A stretch of 64,000 nt of DNA from Candidatus Woesearchaeota archaeon. Lineage in GTDB: Archaea; Nanoarchaeota; Nanoarchaeia; Woesearchaeales; JAGVZT01. The first letter of the stretch is position 1, and every line of letters starts with the position of its first letter. Below, piece after piece: positions 47,640 to 56,576 of the stretch. The notes under the pieces were generated by a model, which saw only the letters and a list, made by a program, of their open reading frames with translations, made no database searches and was not told the DNA's origin. The translations under genes were made by a program, and so were the position numbers. The stretch is from positions 186,001-250,000 of the forward strand of contig JAFCGF010000001.1 of the NCBI GenBank assembly GCA_017608295.1, in the 5' to 3' direction.

Positions 47640-50617
47640 TGGCAAGCCCGGCGGAAGTTGGTGAGGTGAATGTAGGACTTCCCTTTGGCCTACCTCAGCA
47701 GGACATCATCATCACGACAGATGTAGATCGGCTGATTCAGCTTCTCAAGGAAAGGAGGCAGATTCCTGTCAAGGAAGCAGCAGAGGTTCTTGGCGTCACT
47801 CTCGAGACTGTTGAATCATGGGTGGGTTTCCTTGAGGAGGAGGGGCTTGTCACGTTGAACTATAAGTTCACCACCCCTTTCATCACATATCTTGAGCCTG
47901 AGGAGGAAGTTGAGGTGGAAGTCGAGGCGCCGAAACACCCCGGTGGATTCTTCATGTTCAAGGATGGCGATTATTCGAAGAAGAAGGCTGAGACACCAAG
48001 TGGAATCAGCGGGGTGGCTCCGATGAGGCCTTCGACTGAGCCCAAGCAAGGCGCGGGGATTCCGGGCATGCTGCCAGTCCCCGAGGAGCCTAAGCAGACC
48101 TTTTCCCCAACCCCCGAGATTCCTAAGCCTGCTCCAAGACCTGTACCTCAGCCAGTTGTCCAGCCAGAGCCAAAACCTGCACCTGAGCCCAAGGTCATGC
48201 CCGTCCGGGCAGAGGTTCCAAAGCCGATTCCACAGGTTGTGCCGGAGCCTGCGCCAGAGCCCCCTCAGGAAGTGGAAGAGGGTCTCCCCTCTCTTGTGTC
48301 TGAGCAGCCCCTTGCAGAGGGTCAGGGATTGCCCACAGGTGACTTTAGGGAATGGGTCGGTGAGACCTATAAACTCATAGAGACTGGCGATATAGAAAAG
48401 GCCCGCAAATTCTACACCATGGTGCGCCGCCATCTAGAAAGCATTCCTGTTGAGCATCATGACGAGCGAAAAGAAGTGGAGCACCACCTCCTAAAACTGA
48501 ACCGCGACCTTTCACTCATAATGCGCGACGCTGCGCTATCACGGGCGAATGAGCTCGAGGCTGAGGTGGCAGTGAAGCTTGACCGGCTTCATAAGCAACT
48601 ATCCAAAGGCAAGCTTCCAGAGGCAGAGCGGACCTATGTAGAGGTTGAGCATCTCTATGCAGAGTTCCCCCCTGAGATGCTGGTGAGGAAACTCACCCTG
48701 CAGATGGAGATTCTTAAGCATTATCAAGAGGTCATCAAGAAAAAGCAGGATTTCTTTCCCGCAGACCATTATCCCAGTGTCGAGACCCTATTCCATGAGC
48801 TGAAGAAGTACACTGATGCTGGACAGCTCAAGGATAACAAGACTATGGGTGCTGCCAAGGCGAGAATCAAGGAGATCTATCTTTCCCTTCCTGAGGATGT
48901 GGTGTCGAAGGAGGCTGTACTGACCAAAGAGCTTTTGCAGGCACTGCCTGATATTGTCGCCCTCCGCCAGAGTGGTGCCAAAAGTAAGTTTAGCGAGAAG
49001 GCAGATGAAGTGAAAGCCCTTATTTTAGAAGTGCGGAAGCGGATTGACCAGAAGCGCTTTGTTGAGGCGGAGCAGGCCTATGCGCGGCTGAAAGGGGCAT
49101 TCGACATGCTGCCCCCTGGTTTTGATGAGGAAAAAGCCAAGCTCCTGCTAGAGATTTATGAATTGCACGGGAAGCTCGTCCCGCAGCTGATTGAGCAGAT
49201 GAAACGGGATTTCCACGCGCGCTCAGAGGAGATTGAGAAGCATATCGGGCTTGCAGAGCGCTATATGAAAAAAGATAAGGTCGACCTGGCCCGTGACGTG
49301 TACCGCGAGATTATGATGACATTCAACCGCCTTCCAGAGGGCTTCCTTGATGAGAGCACCAATCTCAGGGTTGAGCTCTTGTCTCTCTACAAGGAACTTC
49401 TCATCAAGAGCGACATATCATTGATTGGCCATCTCAGCAGGCCGGCAGGAGAGGCGTATAGCGCCATGCTCGCGCTGCTTGTGAATGTCCACGCCCACGT
49501 CGAGAATGAGGAGTTCGAACTTATGGAGCAGGACTACAAGCGCCTCGAGGATTTGTTCGGCCAATTACCTGACAGTATGAGCAAGCACAAGACGCGCCTA
49601 TCAGAAGAGGTCGCTAAAGTCAAGGCCATGGTCCACCTTTACAAGAATGCCCAGAGACTCCAGACATTCGACTTTTCTGATACATCCCAGAAGGAGAAGA
49701 TTCAGAAGCAGATGGCTGCTGTGAAGAAGCACTATACTGAGTTGATAGGGCAGAGTCCTGAAGATGTGGCGTTGTATAGGTATGTGTATAGTATTTACGC
49801 TACATACCTGGCTGCTCTTCGTGAAGGTGCTTCTCTTCCAGCTCCCTCTCCAAAGAAGCGTGCGAAGAAGAAAAAGAAGAAAGCAGGTGTTCCTGAAGAG
49901 CCCATGCCTGAGCAGGATATGCTTGATGAGGAAGAGAAGCGTACGCTTCTCCTCACTCCGCTGAGAGATATATACGGCAGGGCTGTGCTGTACTTGAATG
50001 AAGGCAAGCTTGGAAAAGCCCACGAATGCCTTGATTTCCTTCTCGATAGGCAGCCTGATGATGAGCAGGCAAAAAGGCTGCTGCATGAAGTCGAGAGCCT
50101 TCAGTCAAAGAATGATTTAACGAACCTGCTTGTGAAGCTGAAGATGGACCGTGCGCGGCACGCGCTTGCAGTAGGTGATGGTGCCACTGCAAGGACTAAT
50201 CTTCGTGAGGTCCTGACTATAGAGCCGCACCATGCCGGCGCCTCATCCATGCTTGCGGGAATAGGGGCAAATAAGCCAGTTCCTTCACTGGTTGTTCCTG
50301 CTCCATCTCCAGATGTCCCCACTGTAGACGCTCCTGTTTCGTCTCCAACTGCCCCTACCGCTGACATTCCAGCTCCTGATGCACCACCGCCAGCGCCGGA
50401 GATGCCTGTCCCTCCTGCCCCGCATGAACACGAGTCTGCCGAGGTGCTGGCCCAGAAGAAGGAATTTATCCAGGGCAACTCCATCAAGGAAGCAAGACTC
50501 CTCATCTCGCAGAAGGAATATGTTAAGGCGGAGGAGAAGCTCATTGAGGCCCTGAAGCACGGTCCCCATGATGTGGCCACGAAGCTCCTCACTGAATTGC
50601 GGGCGCGGCGCTCCTGA
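47639..50617 (+). CDS. Large winged-helix/helical-repeat protein, pilus-linked
   Basis: 992 aa. A winged helix-turn-helix (about 28-85, IPVKEAAEVLGVTLETVESW), a Pro/Glu-rich linker (90-235), a long helical-repeat region (about 235-740), a Lys cluster (KKRAKKKKKKAG, near 740), TPR-like units (LNEGKLGKAHECLDFLLDRQ), a second Pro/Ala linker (880-935) and a last TPR. No membrane segment. It precedes the FlaI/FlaJ-type genes by 40 bp and may be a scaffold or regulator of that machine. Family not recognised. Confidence 0.75.
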   Translation: MASPAEVGEVNVGLPFGLPQQDIIITTDVDRLIQLLKERRQIPVKEAAEVLGVTLETVESWVGFLEEEGLVTLNYKFTTPFITYLEPEEEVEVEVEAPKHPGGFFMFKDGDYSKKKAETPSGISGVAPMRPSTEPKQGAGIPGMLPVPEEPKQTFSPTPEIPKPAPRPVPQPVVQPEPKPAPEPKVMPVRAEVPKPIPQVVPEPAPEPPQEVEEGLPSLVSEQPLAEGQGLPTGDFREWVGETYKLIETGDIEKARKFYTMVRRHLESIPVEHHDERKEVEHHLLKLNRDLSLIMRDAALSRANELEAEVAVKLDRLHKQLSKGKLPEAERTYVEVEHLYAEFPPEMLVRKLTLQMEILKHYQEVIKKKQDFFPADHYPSVETLFHELKKYTDAGQLKDNKTMGAAKARIKEIYLSLPEDVVSKEAVLTKELLQALPDIVALRQSGAKSKFSEKADEVKALILEVRKRIDQKRFVEAEQAYARLKGAFDMLPPGFDEEKAKLLLEIYELHGKLVPQLIEQMKRDFHARSEEIEKHIGLAERYMKKDKVDLARDVYREIMMTFNRLPEGFLDESTNLRVELLSLYKELLIKSDISLIGHLSRPAGEAYSAMLALLVNVHAHVENEEFELMEQDYKRLEDLFGQLPDSMSKHKTRLSEEVAKVKAMVHLYKNAQRLQTFDFSDTSQKEKIQKQMAAVKKHYTELIGQSPEDVALYRYVYSIYATYLAALREGASLPAPSPKKRAKKKKKKAGVPEEPMPEQDMLDEEEKRTLLLTPLRDIYGRAVLYLNEGKLGKAHECLDFLLDRQPDDEQAKRLLHEVESLQSKNDLTNLLVKLKMDRARHALAVGDGATARTNLREVLTIEPHHAGASSMLAGIGANKPVPSLVVPAPSPDVPTVDAPVSSPTAPTADIPAPDAPPPAPEMPVPPAPHEHESAEVLAQKKEFIQGNSIKEARLLISQKEYVKAEEKLIEALKHGPHDVATKLLTELRARRS

Positions 50618-50624
50618 ACCCTAA

Positions 50625-50637
50625 CCTTTTTATACTT
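50625..50637 (+). promoter_or_regulatory. TATA box of the secretion ATPase operon
   Basis: CCTTTTTATACTT, about 27 bp before ATG 50658; leaderless start. Confidence 0.6.
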
Positions 50638-50657
50638 CTATTTGCTTGAATACTGTG

Positions 50658-52106
50658 ATGGTTAAAGTCCAGAAGCTCGATTCGTATGTGGTGCGGGTCG
50701 GGAACATGGTTGTGAATGTCGAGATATCGGTTTCTGAGAAGGATTTCGTCCCGTTGTACAGGATAAGTATCCTCAACATCAGCCCCATCACCACCGTGGT
50801 GCTGAATAAGATTAAGGAGGAATTCGTCTCGAAGGTTGCTGCCGGAACCCTGGATGTGAGCGAGGTCGTCGAGCAGGGGACAATCAAAGAAGCCTTCAAG
50901 AAGGAAATCACGACGCTCATCCAGAAATATTTTCCTAACATCGACGAGAAATCCCTTAACCTACTGAGGGAGCACGTGATGCAGGAGAACATCGGCCTAG
51001 GTAATCTTGAAGTGCTGCTCTCAGACAAGCGCTTAGAGGAAATTGTCGTCAACAGCGCAAAGGAAGCGGTCTGGGTCTACCATCGGGAATTCGGTTGGCT
51101 CAAGACAAATGTCCGTGTCCCGTCTGAAGCGAGAATCCGCCATTATTCCACTATGATTGGCAGAGACACCCAGAAAGAAATCACAGTCCTCAATCCACTC
51201 ATGGACGCGCGCCTCCCTTCAGGAGACCGTGTCAACGCAACGCTTAGCCCCATATCCAGCAACGGCAACACAATAACAATAAGGAAATTCCTTGACAGGC
51301 CGTGGACGATAACAGATTTCATCAAGAACGGCACCTTCAATTATGAGGTCGCAGCACTACTATGGCTTGCAATCCAGTACGAGCTCTCAATCTTGGTCAC
51401 AGGGGGAACAGGCTCAGGAAAAACCTCTGCATTGAACGTCCTGTGCAGTTTCTTCCCTCCAAACCACCGTCTCATCAGCATAGAAGACACAAGAGAGCTG
51501 GTCATGTCCAAAAACCTCCACTGGGTCCCCTTGGTGACGAGGGATGCTAATCCCGAAGGTAAAGGCGAGGTGAGCATGCTTGACCTTGCAATCAATTCAC
51601 TGAGAATGCGCCCGGACCGCATAGTTGTTGGAGAAATCCGTAGGAAGAAGGAAGCAGAAGTCCTGTTCGAGGCGATGCACACTGGCCATAGCGTCTATGG
51701 CACGCTGCACGCCAACAATGCCCACGACGCGATAGTTAGGCTCACAAACCCGCCCATTGACATCCCAAAGATGATGGTGCCTGTTGTTCCATTGGTGCTT
51801 GTCATGGTCCGTAACAGAAGGACTGGTGTGAGGCGGGTTCTCCAGATAGCCGAAGTGATGGAGACAGGAGATCCAAGAGTGCTCTACCAGCTCGACGCGA
51901 GAAAGGATAAGATAATGAAGATGAGAGACTCGACACGGCTGGTGGAAATCCTGAAGATGTACTCAGGACTCACTCCAAAGCAGATAGAAGCAGACCTCAT
52001 ATCAAAAGTCCGCCTCCTGAAATGGATGGTGAATAATAATCTCACAGATGTCAACAAGATTGGCCTTATGGTGGCGAAGTATTACACCGGGAGGCTAAAA
52101 GGATAG
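50658..52106 (+). CDS. Type II/IV secretion (FlaI/TadA-like) ATPase
   Basis: 482 aa. N-terminal domain, then Walker A VTGGTGSGKTSALN (about 247-260), the Asp box region with ISIEDTRELV, Walker B MRPDRIVVGEIRRKKE and the His box AMHTGHSVYGTLHAN. It powers pilin polymerisation at the membrane with the two following T2SSF proteins. No pilin or prepilin peptidase gene is visible. ATG 50658 fits the TATA distance; the TTG at 50646 does not. Confidence 0.9.
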   Translation: MVKVQKLDSYVVRVGNMVVNVEISVSEKDFVPLYRISILNISPITTVVLNKIKEEFVSKVAAGTLDVSEVVEQGTIKEAFKKEITTLIQKYFPNIDEKSLNLLREHVMQENIGLGNLEVLLSDKRLEEIVVNSAKEAVWVYHREFGWLKTNVRVPSEARIRHYSTMIGRDTQKEITVLNPLMDARLPSGDRVNATLSPISSNGNTITIRKFLDRPWTITDFIKNGTFNYEVAALLWLAIQYELSILVTGGTGSGKTSALNVLCSFFPPNHRLISIEDTRELVMSKNLHWVPLVTRDANPEGKGEVSMLDLAINSLRMRPDRIVVGEIRRKKEAEVLFEAMHTGHSVYGTLHANNAHDAIVRLTNPPIDIPKMMVPVVPLVLVMVRNRRTGVRRVLQIAEVMETGDPRVLYQLDARKDKIMKMRDSTRLVEILKMYSGLTPKQIEADLISKVRLLKWMVNNNLTDVNKIGLMVAKYYTGRLKG

Positions 52107-52142
52107 AGGGGATGATGTATCGGGATTCTTGAAAAGCTGCTT

Positions 52143-52925
52143 GTGCCGAGCGATAACCTGCGCAAGAAGCTACGCATGGCTCATATGTCTATAGACCCGA
52201 AGGACTTTCTCGAGCAGGTCCTCAAGAAATCTCTCATGCTTGGAGTCGGTCTTACCATATTCCTCTTTTTCACTTTTGTGAGGATAACTAGCCCAGTCGT
52301 CCTCATCTTTGCGCTGCCAATCTGCATCCTGATTAGCTACGCGTTTTTCTATAACCAGCCGATAGTGTACATCAATAAGCGCGCTAAGGAAATCGATACC
52401 GAGATTCTTTTTGCGACGAGATTCATGCTCATTAAGATAGAATCAGGGGTGCCGCTGTTCAACGCCCTCATAGATGCCTCTAAAAGCTACGGTGTCGCAG
52501 GAAAATATTTTCAGGAGATTGTTGATGAGGTGAATTTTGGAAAGCCCATAGAGGTGGCTGTGGAAGAGGCAAGGGAATACAGCGCAAGCCTTTCCTTCAA
52601 GGCCATCATGAACCAGATTGTCACTGCCCTGAAGACAGGCGCTGATGTTAGGACAGCGCTTCGTGCCGCGCTGCAGGAGATTGTCCACCACCAGCAGATT
52701 CAGGTGCAGGCGTACGGGAAGAAAATGAACGCGATTGTCATGTTCTATCTCGTCGCCGGTGTAGTGATGCCTTCGCTGGGAGTTGCGATGCTCATCGTTC
52801 TCGGCGGTTTCCTCGGGCTGCCATTGAGCCTGCCGATACTCTATGGTATCGTCTTTTTCCTCGCCCTCCTGCAGCTATCATTCGTGACTATCATCAGGAC
52901 CATACGCCCCTCAATAGAGTTGTGA
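52143..52925 (+). CDS. T2SSF-domain (TadB/FlaJ-like) platform protein 1
   Basis: 260 aa. Two helices at about 30-72, a cytoplasmic helical domain (ILFATRFMLIKIESGVPLFN), and two C-terminal helices. A GTG start at 52143 is used; ATG 52176 is possible. One half of the inner-membrane platform for the ATPase; 3 bp separate it from the next gene. Confidence 0.78.
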   Translation: MPSDNLRKKLRMAHMSIDPKDFLEQVLKKSLMLGVGLTIFLFFTFVRITSPVVLIFALPICILISYAFFYNQPIVYINKRAKEIDTEILFATRFMLIKIESGVPLFNALIDASKSYGVAGKYFQEIVDEVNFGKPIEVAVEEAREYSASLSFKAIMNQIVTALKTGADVRTALRAALQEIVHHQQIQVQAYGKKMNAIVMFYLVAGVVMPSLGVAMLIVLGGFLGLPLSLPILYGIVFFLALLQLSFVTIIRTIRPSIEL

Positions 52926-52928
52926 ACC

Positions 52929-53972
52929 ATGGACATCAAGCAAATCCTGCTCGTGGACCTCGGCAAGGCCTTTGTGCCCCAGCGCTGGCGGCTGCAGCTG
53001 AGAAAGTTCCTGATGAAGGCAGGTGTCACTAAGGAGCCATACAGCAGTATCGCGATACTCTTCCACACCTCAATCGTGCTCACTCTGTTCCTGTACATGT
53101 TAATAGTATATCCCGCGATAAAGGAAGTGACCGGCTCGCTTATAGTCCTGCTGCTCTCAACTTTCGTGCTTTGGGTGCTCCTTCATCTTGGTGTGGTGCT
53201 TGCCCTTTTCTTTGTCGCCTATCTTACCATAGACATGATAGTCTATCAAAGGACACGGGAACTGGAGGATGTGCTGGACCAGTACCTCGGTCTTGTCTCA
53301 GAGAATATGAAGGGCGGCCTGTCTGTTGAGCAGGCGATGTGGAAGTCCACGAGGCCTGAATTCGGGACGCTCAACCGCGAAATCAACCTCATCTCGAAAC
53401 GAGTGGCGACTGGCGAGGAGGTGAGTGACGCGCTGAGAGAGCTGACTCTCAAGTATAATTCACCGATGCTGCGACGCTCATTTAACCTCATCGTTGAGGC
53501 AATGGAGGGTGGCGGGACCTTGACAGAGCTGCTTGACAGGATAGTTGCTAATATCAAGGAGACAAAACTTCTCAAGGAGGAGATGGTCGCAGCAAACACG
53601 AACTACATGATTTTTATCTCGGTCATTGTGCTCATTGTGGCGCCTCTTCTCTTCTCTCTATCCTACCAGCTCTTGGCTATCTTCACAGGCCTCACCTCTG
53701 AGCTGGGGGGCAGCATGGGGACCTCAGCAATCTCAATGCCCTTCAAATTCGGCGACCTGGCCCTTAATCCAAGGGATTTCATCTCGTTCGCACGGGCTGC
53801 ACTCGCGACTACTGCAACATGCTCAGCAATGATAGTGTCCATGGTCTCGAGGGGCGACATCAGGGGCGGCCTGAAATACCTGCCAATCTATGTCCTCATC
53901 TCACTCCTTATGTTCACAATCATGACCGCTATCCTGACCCCTATCTTCGCGGCCCAGTTTGTTACGACTTAA
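52929..53972 (+). CDS. T2SSF-domain (TadC/FlaJ-like) platform protein 2
   Basis: 347 aa. Helices at about 42-62 and 72-105, a cytoplasmic domain with EDVLDQYLGLVSENMKGGLS and SFNLIVEAMEGGGTLTELLD, then helices near 215-240 and two at the end. The second platform protein. Convergent with the RimK-like gene, 2-bp gap. Confidence 0.78.
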   Translation: MDIKQILLVDLGKAFVPQRWRLQLRKFLMKAGVTKEPYSSIAILFHTSIVLTLFLYMLIVYPAIKEVTGSLIVLLLSTFVLWVLLHLGVVLALFFVAYLTIDMIVYQRTRELEDVLDQYLGLVSENMKGGLSVEQAMWKSTRPEFGTLNREINLISKRVATGEEVSDALRELTLKYNSPMLRRSFNLIVEAMEGGGTLTELLDRIVANIKETKLLKEEMVAANTNYMIFISVIVLIVAPLLFSLSYQLLAIFTGLTSELGGSMGTSAISMPFKFGDLALNPRDFISFARAALATTATCSAMIVSMVSRGDIRGGLKYLPIYVLISLLMFTIMTAILTPIFAAQFVTT

Positions 53973-53974
53973 AA

Positions 53975-55054
53975 TTAGAGCCTTTTCAGGCGTATCTCTC
54001 CCTCTGTGACTTCTGCGACCAGTTCTTCGTGGTCCTTTAGTTTGGAAAGAGTGGAAACAATCTCAGGGAGCAGGAGGTGGTCGCCCCGCATGCGGGCGCT
54101 GATGATAATCTGCTTCAGCGGTGCCTGACCTGCCGTCTCGAGCTCTTCTAGGAGTTCTGAGGCCTTCGTGTGTTTCTGCCTCCTATGGTATTTCTCTCCC
54201 CGTTCATAGAGATAGCGTGCAATCATGCCTGCGACGTCTTTGTCCGTGGCCTTGGTGATGCCCTGCAGCCCCGGGCTCAGGTTTATTTCTATCACTAGGG
54301 GCCCGAGAGGTGTGTCGAGCATGTCGACTGCGCAGATATCTGCGCCAATACTCTCCGCTGCCCTTAAAGCAATCTTCTTTGCCTTGCCGGTGAGGTGTAT
54401 GCTTTTCCCTTTCCCGCCCTGGTGGATATTGGCGCGTTTATCATCTTTCTTCCCGATGCGCTGCATCGCGGCAGCAACCTTGCCCCCGACGACAAGCGCA
54501 CGGAGGTCTGTGCTGTCTGTATCAATGTACTCCTGGATGAGGAGGGGCTGCTTCAGCTGTTCGAGCATATCGAGTGTCGATGCTGCCGCTGCATATGACT
54601 CGACAAACATCACTCCCTTTCCCTGCGTTCCTGAGGGAATCTTGAGGATGATAGGGTAGTGCGAGTCCTTGAGTATCCTTTTTGCTGTGGTAAGATTCGG
54701 TACGATGTGTGTCTTTGGCTGGGGCACGCGGTGCTGGAGCAGTGCGAGGTGGGTGAGGAACTTATCATGTCCGAGGGAGAATGAGCGTGGCTCGAGCGGC
54801 ATGTAGGTTTTGTCCCAGAGTGCTGTTGATAGTGCTATGAGGAGGGACATGTAGCGGAAAGAGCCCCTGAGATAAAGGCAGTCATAATGCGGCAGCGTCC
54901 CCCCTTTGCAGTGGATGACCGCTCCCTTGCCTGTGAGTTCGACGCAGAGGTCCTTGAGCTTGACATGCTCCGCCTCATCGAAATAGTTGCGCATCGCGTC
55001 AACTATCCATTGAGAACTCGTACTCCCCAGACTGATGACTGCGCCTTTCATCAT
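53975..55054 (-). CDS. RimK-like ATP-grasp ligase
   Basis: 359 aa. ATP-grasp core: ILKIPSGTQGKGVMFVES, IQEYIDTDSTDLRALVVGG, and PLVIEINLSPGLQGI with the magnesium-binding Glu and Asn. A C-terminal extension of about 70 residues (SELLEELETAGQ to the end) is not in classical RimK. It would add an amino acid to a carboxylate of a protein or cofactor. A retropepsin-like gene of the kind often near RimK is at 57186. Confidence 0.83.
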   Translation of the reverse strand: MMKGAVISLGSTSSQWIVDAMRNYFDEAEHVKLKDLCVELTGKGAVIHCKGGTLPHYDCLYLRGSFRYMSLLIALSTALWDKTYMPLEPRSFSLGHDKFLTHLALLQHRVPQPKTHIVPNLTTAKRILKDSHYPIILKIPSGTQGKGVMFVESYAAAASTLDMLEQLKQPLLIQEYIDTDSTDLRALVVGGKVAAAMQRIGKKDDKRANIHQGGKGKSIHLTGKAKKIALRAAESIGADICAVDMLDTPLGPLVIEINLSPGLQGITKATDKDVAGMIARYLYERGEKYHRRQKHTKASELLEELETAGQAPLKQIIISARMRGDHLLLPEIVSTLSKLKDHEELVAEVTEGEIRLKRL

Positions 55055-55084
55055 TGCCTGGAACAGATGATGCGTTTAAAAACA

Positions 55085-55339
55085 TTACTGAGGGAAATCG
55101 GAAAGCCTTTTCTCAATTCTCTGTATGAGCTCCTTATGGTCAAGCTTTCTGGCATGGAATTCCCTGAGGTTCTGGTTTTGTTCGTCTTCGTCGACTTGTT
55201 CTCTCACCTCAGGATGAGTGGCCTTGTACACTGCGAGAAGTCTTAATACAATGTCCTCATAGGTCTCCCGTGCATGGCTCTTATGCTTGTCTAACTCTCT
55301 CTTTGTGTCCTTGCGGAGCTTTATTGTCGTGACACTCAT
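55085..55339 (-). CDS. Ribbon-helix-helix regulator (antitoxin-like)
   Basis: 84 aa. SVTTIKLRKDTKRELDKHK is a typical RHH beta strand and helix, followed by ETYEDIVLRLLAVYK. The acidic C-terminal half would bind a partner. ATG 55339 follows GAGGTGG. No toxin gene lies next to it downstream; the HEPN gene is upstream. Two GTATAC operators flank its promoter, suggesting self-repression. Confidence 0.72.
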   Translation of the reverse strand: MSVTTIKLRKDTKRELDKHKSHARETYEDIVLRLLAVYKATHPEVREQVDEDEQNQNLREFHARKLDHKELIQRIEKRLSDFPQ

Positions 55340-55364
55340 CTCTTCCCACCTCTTGTACACTAAG

Positions 55365-55428
55365 GTATACTTCTGTATACTCTCCAGAAATAGGTGTTAA
55401 TAAATGTATCGCGTATACTGCAGTATAC
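55365..55428 (-). promoter_or_regulatory. RHH gene promoter flanked by paired GTATAC operators
   Basis: GTATAC-N4-GTATAC occurs at 55365-55380 and 55413-55428; the second is a perfect 16-bp palindrome GTATACTGCAGTATAC. A TATA-like CATTTATTAAC (55396-55406, minus strand) lies between, and the start site would fall in the first operator. The four half-sites have 10-bp spacing within each pair, one helical turn. Confidence 0.65.
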
Positions 55429-55433
55429 CGTGC

Positions 55434-55919
55434 TCAGGAATGAGTAAGTTGTCTGCGGATAGCTGCGATGTCTTTTTTCTGCATCGTGTGTGAGTATTTC
55501 TCGAAGAATCTCACAAATTCTTCTGCTGTGCTGGCCAGATGCAGGATGTGCTTTTTGTCTATCTGCTTGTGGGAATAGTACTGCATCCTCACCCGCAGCC
55601 CCTTTGACTCATTGATGTCGTTGTAGAGCTTCTTATTTATTCTTTTGGTGTCCACAAAGAATCTTTTCATACCTAAGAGAGTGCAGTTATGTATCTCGCT
55701 TTTGATGCCGCACCTTGCGAAGAGTGCATACAGGGCGAAGTATTTCGCGTAGTAGGATGTCGTGATAATCCAGTCAATCTCATTTTTTTCTAGTGCGCAT
55801 CCGAGCATATTGAGAGCGCTTCTCGCTTTCCCGAGGAAGGTTTCGCGAAGGTCTTCCCTGGGATGGGCGAGTTTCAATCCTTTCTTCTGCCTCTTGCACC
55901 ATTCAAAGCCTAGTTTCAT
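55434..55919 (-). CDS. HEPN-domain protein (toxin candidate)
   Basis: 161 aa. Helical HEPN fold with SYYAKYFALYALFA, and RMQYYSH giving the Rx4-6H ribonuclease motif (here five residues between). ATG 55919 or 55925 overlaps the MNT gene. It pairs with the nucleotidyltransferase upstream as a HEPN/MNT toxin-antitoxin module; the MNT partner usually neutralises HEPN by AMPylation. Confidence 0.72.
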   Translation of the reverse strand: MKLGFEWCKRQKKGLKLAHPREDLRETFLGKARSALNMLGCALEKNEIDWIITTSYYAKYFALYALFARCGIKSEIHNCTLLGMKRFFVDTKRINKKLYNDINESKGLRVRMQYYSHKQIDKKHILHLASTAEEFVRFFEKYSHTMQKKDIAAIRRQLTHS

Positions 55920-56520
55920 TAACATACATCCAGAGGATTTCGGTCCATTTTGATGATCCCTGGAGGATGATATGGTCTGCAACCACCTCCCGCGTGAGTA
56001 CATCTCTCTCCCACAGGCCTTCTTTGAATCCTTTCAGAGACAACCTTTTCAGGTCAATCCTCTGGTTGAATATCCTGGCCATCGTCTTTATGCTTTCCGC
56101 CTTTTTTTTCGGAAGATTTCCGACGTAAAGGATGTCAAAGTCACTCTCCTCATGCGCGTATCCCTTAACTCTGGAGCCGAAAAGGATGATGATGCCCTCC
56201 AGCTTGAGTTCTGCCATGTCCTTGAGCCACATTCTGATGTAGGGAACTGTGTCGAGGCAGTTCAAAGCAGCGGCCTCTTCTGCCATCATGAGGTACTTCT
56301 TTGTCGCAGGATTGGGGATGTTGAGCGTATATTCAAGATGTCTCCCTACAGGCTCCGAGTTGAAGATTCTGTCTTTCTCGAGGCTCCTGAGGTGCGGCAG
56401 CAGGGTTGCGTGCGATGTCTTGAGGAGCCTTGCCATTCCCCTGGGGTGGAACTTAGCGAGGTAGTTCCCCCGATAGAGCCCGACAATGCGCAGTTTTAGA
56501 TTGGTAATTTTTCCGACCAT
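55903..56520 (-). CDS. Winged-helix/MNT nucleotidyltransferase (antitoxin candidate)
   Basis: 205 aa. An N-terminal winged helix (about 1-80, with HPRGMARLLKTSHATLLPHL) is fused to a minimal nucleotidyltransferase with GSRVKGYAHEESDFD, the GS..DxD motif. The fusion could combine autoregulation with AMPylation. Overlaps the HEPN gene by 17 nt. Under its own operator-bearing promoter. Confidence 0.8.
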   Translation of the reverse strand: MVGKITNLKLRIVGLYRGNYLAKFHPRGMARLLKTSHATLLPHLRSLEKDRIFNSEPVGRHLEYTLNIPNPATKKYLMMAEEAAALNCLDTVPYIRMWLKDMAELKLEGIIILFGSRVKGYAHEESDFDILYVGNLPKKKAESIKTMARIFNQRIDLKRLSLKGFKEGLWERDVLTREVVADHIILQGSSKWTEILWMYVNETRL

Positions 56521-56553
56521 ATGGTTGGAAAACCAACCAATCTATAAATAATT
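56498..56553 (-). promoter_or_regulatory. HEPN/MNT promoter with inverted-repeat operators
   Basis: GGTTGG-AAAA-CCAACC (56523-56538) sits between the TATA box (AATTATTTATAG, 56542-56553, minus strand) and ATG 56520. An outer 8-bp repeat AGATTGGT (56498-56505) and ACCAATCT (56536-56543) encloses it. Likely binding site of the winged helix in the MNT protein. Confidence 0.55.
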
Positions 56554-56576
56554 GTCGCCAGAGCCGCGAGCAGAGC

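Noticed and set aside
55365..55428. CRISPR-like repeats from GTATAC motifs
   Set aside because: Only four 6-bp units with operator-like spacing; no spacers or cas genes.
55903..56499. Plus-strand frame opposite the MNT gene (175 codons)
   Set aside because: The minus frame has clear nucleotidyltransferase motifs; the opposite frame shows none.
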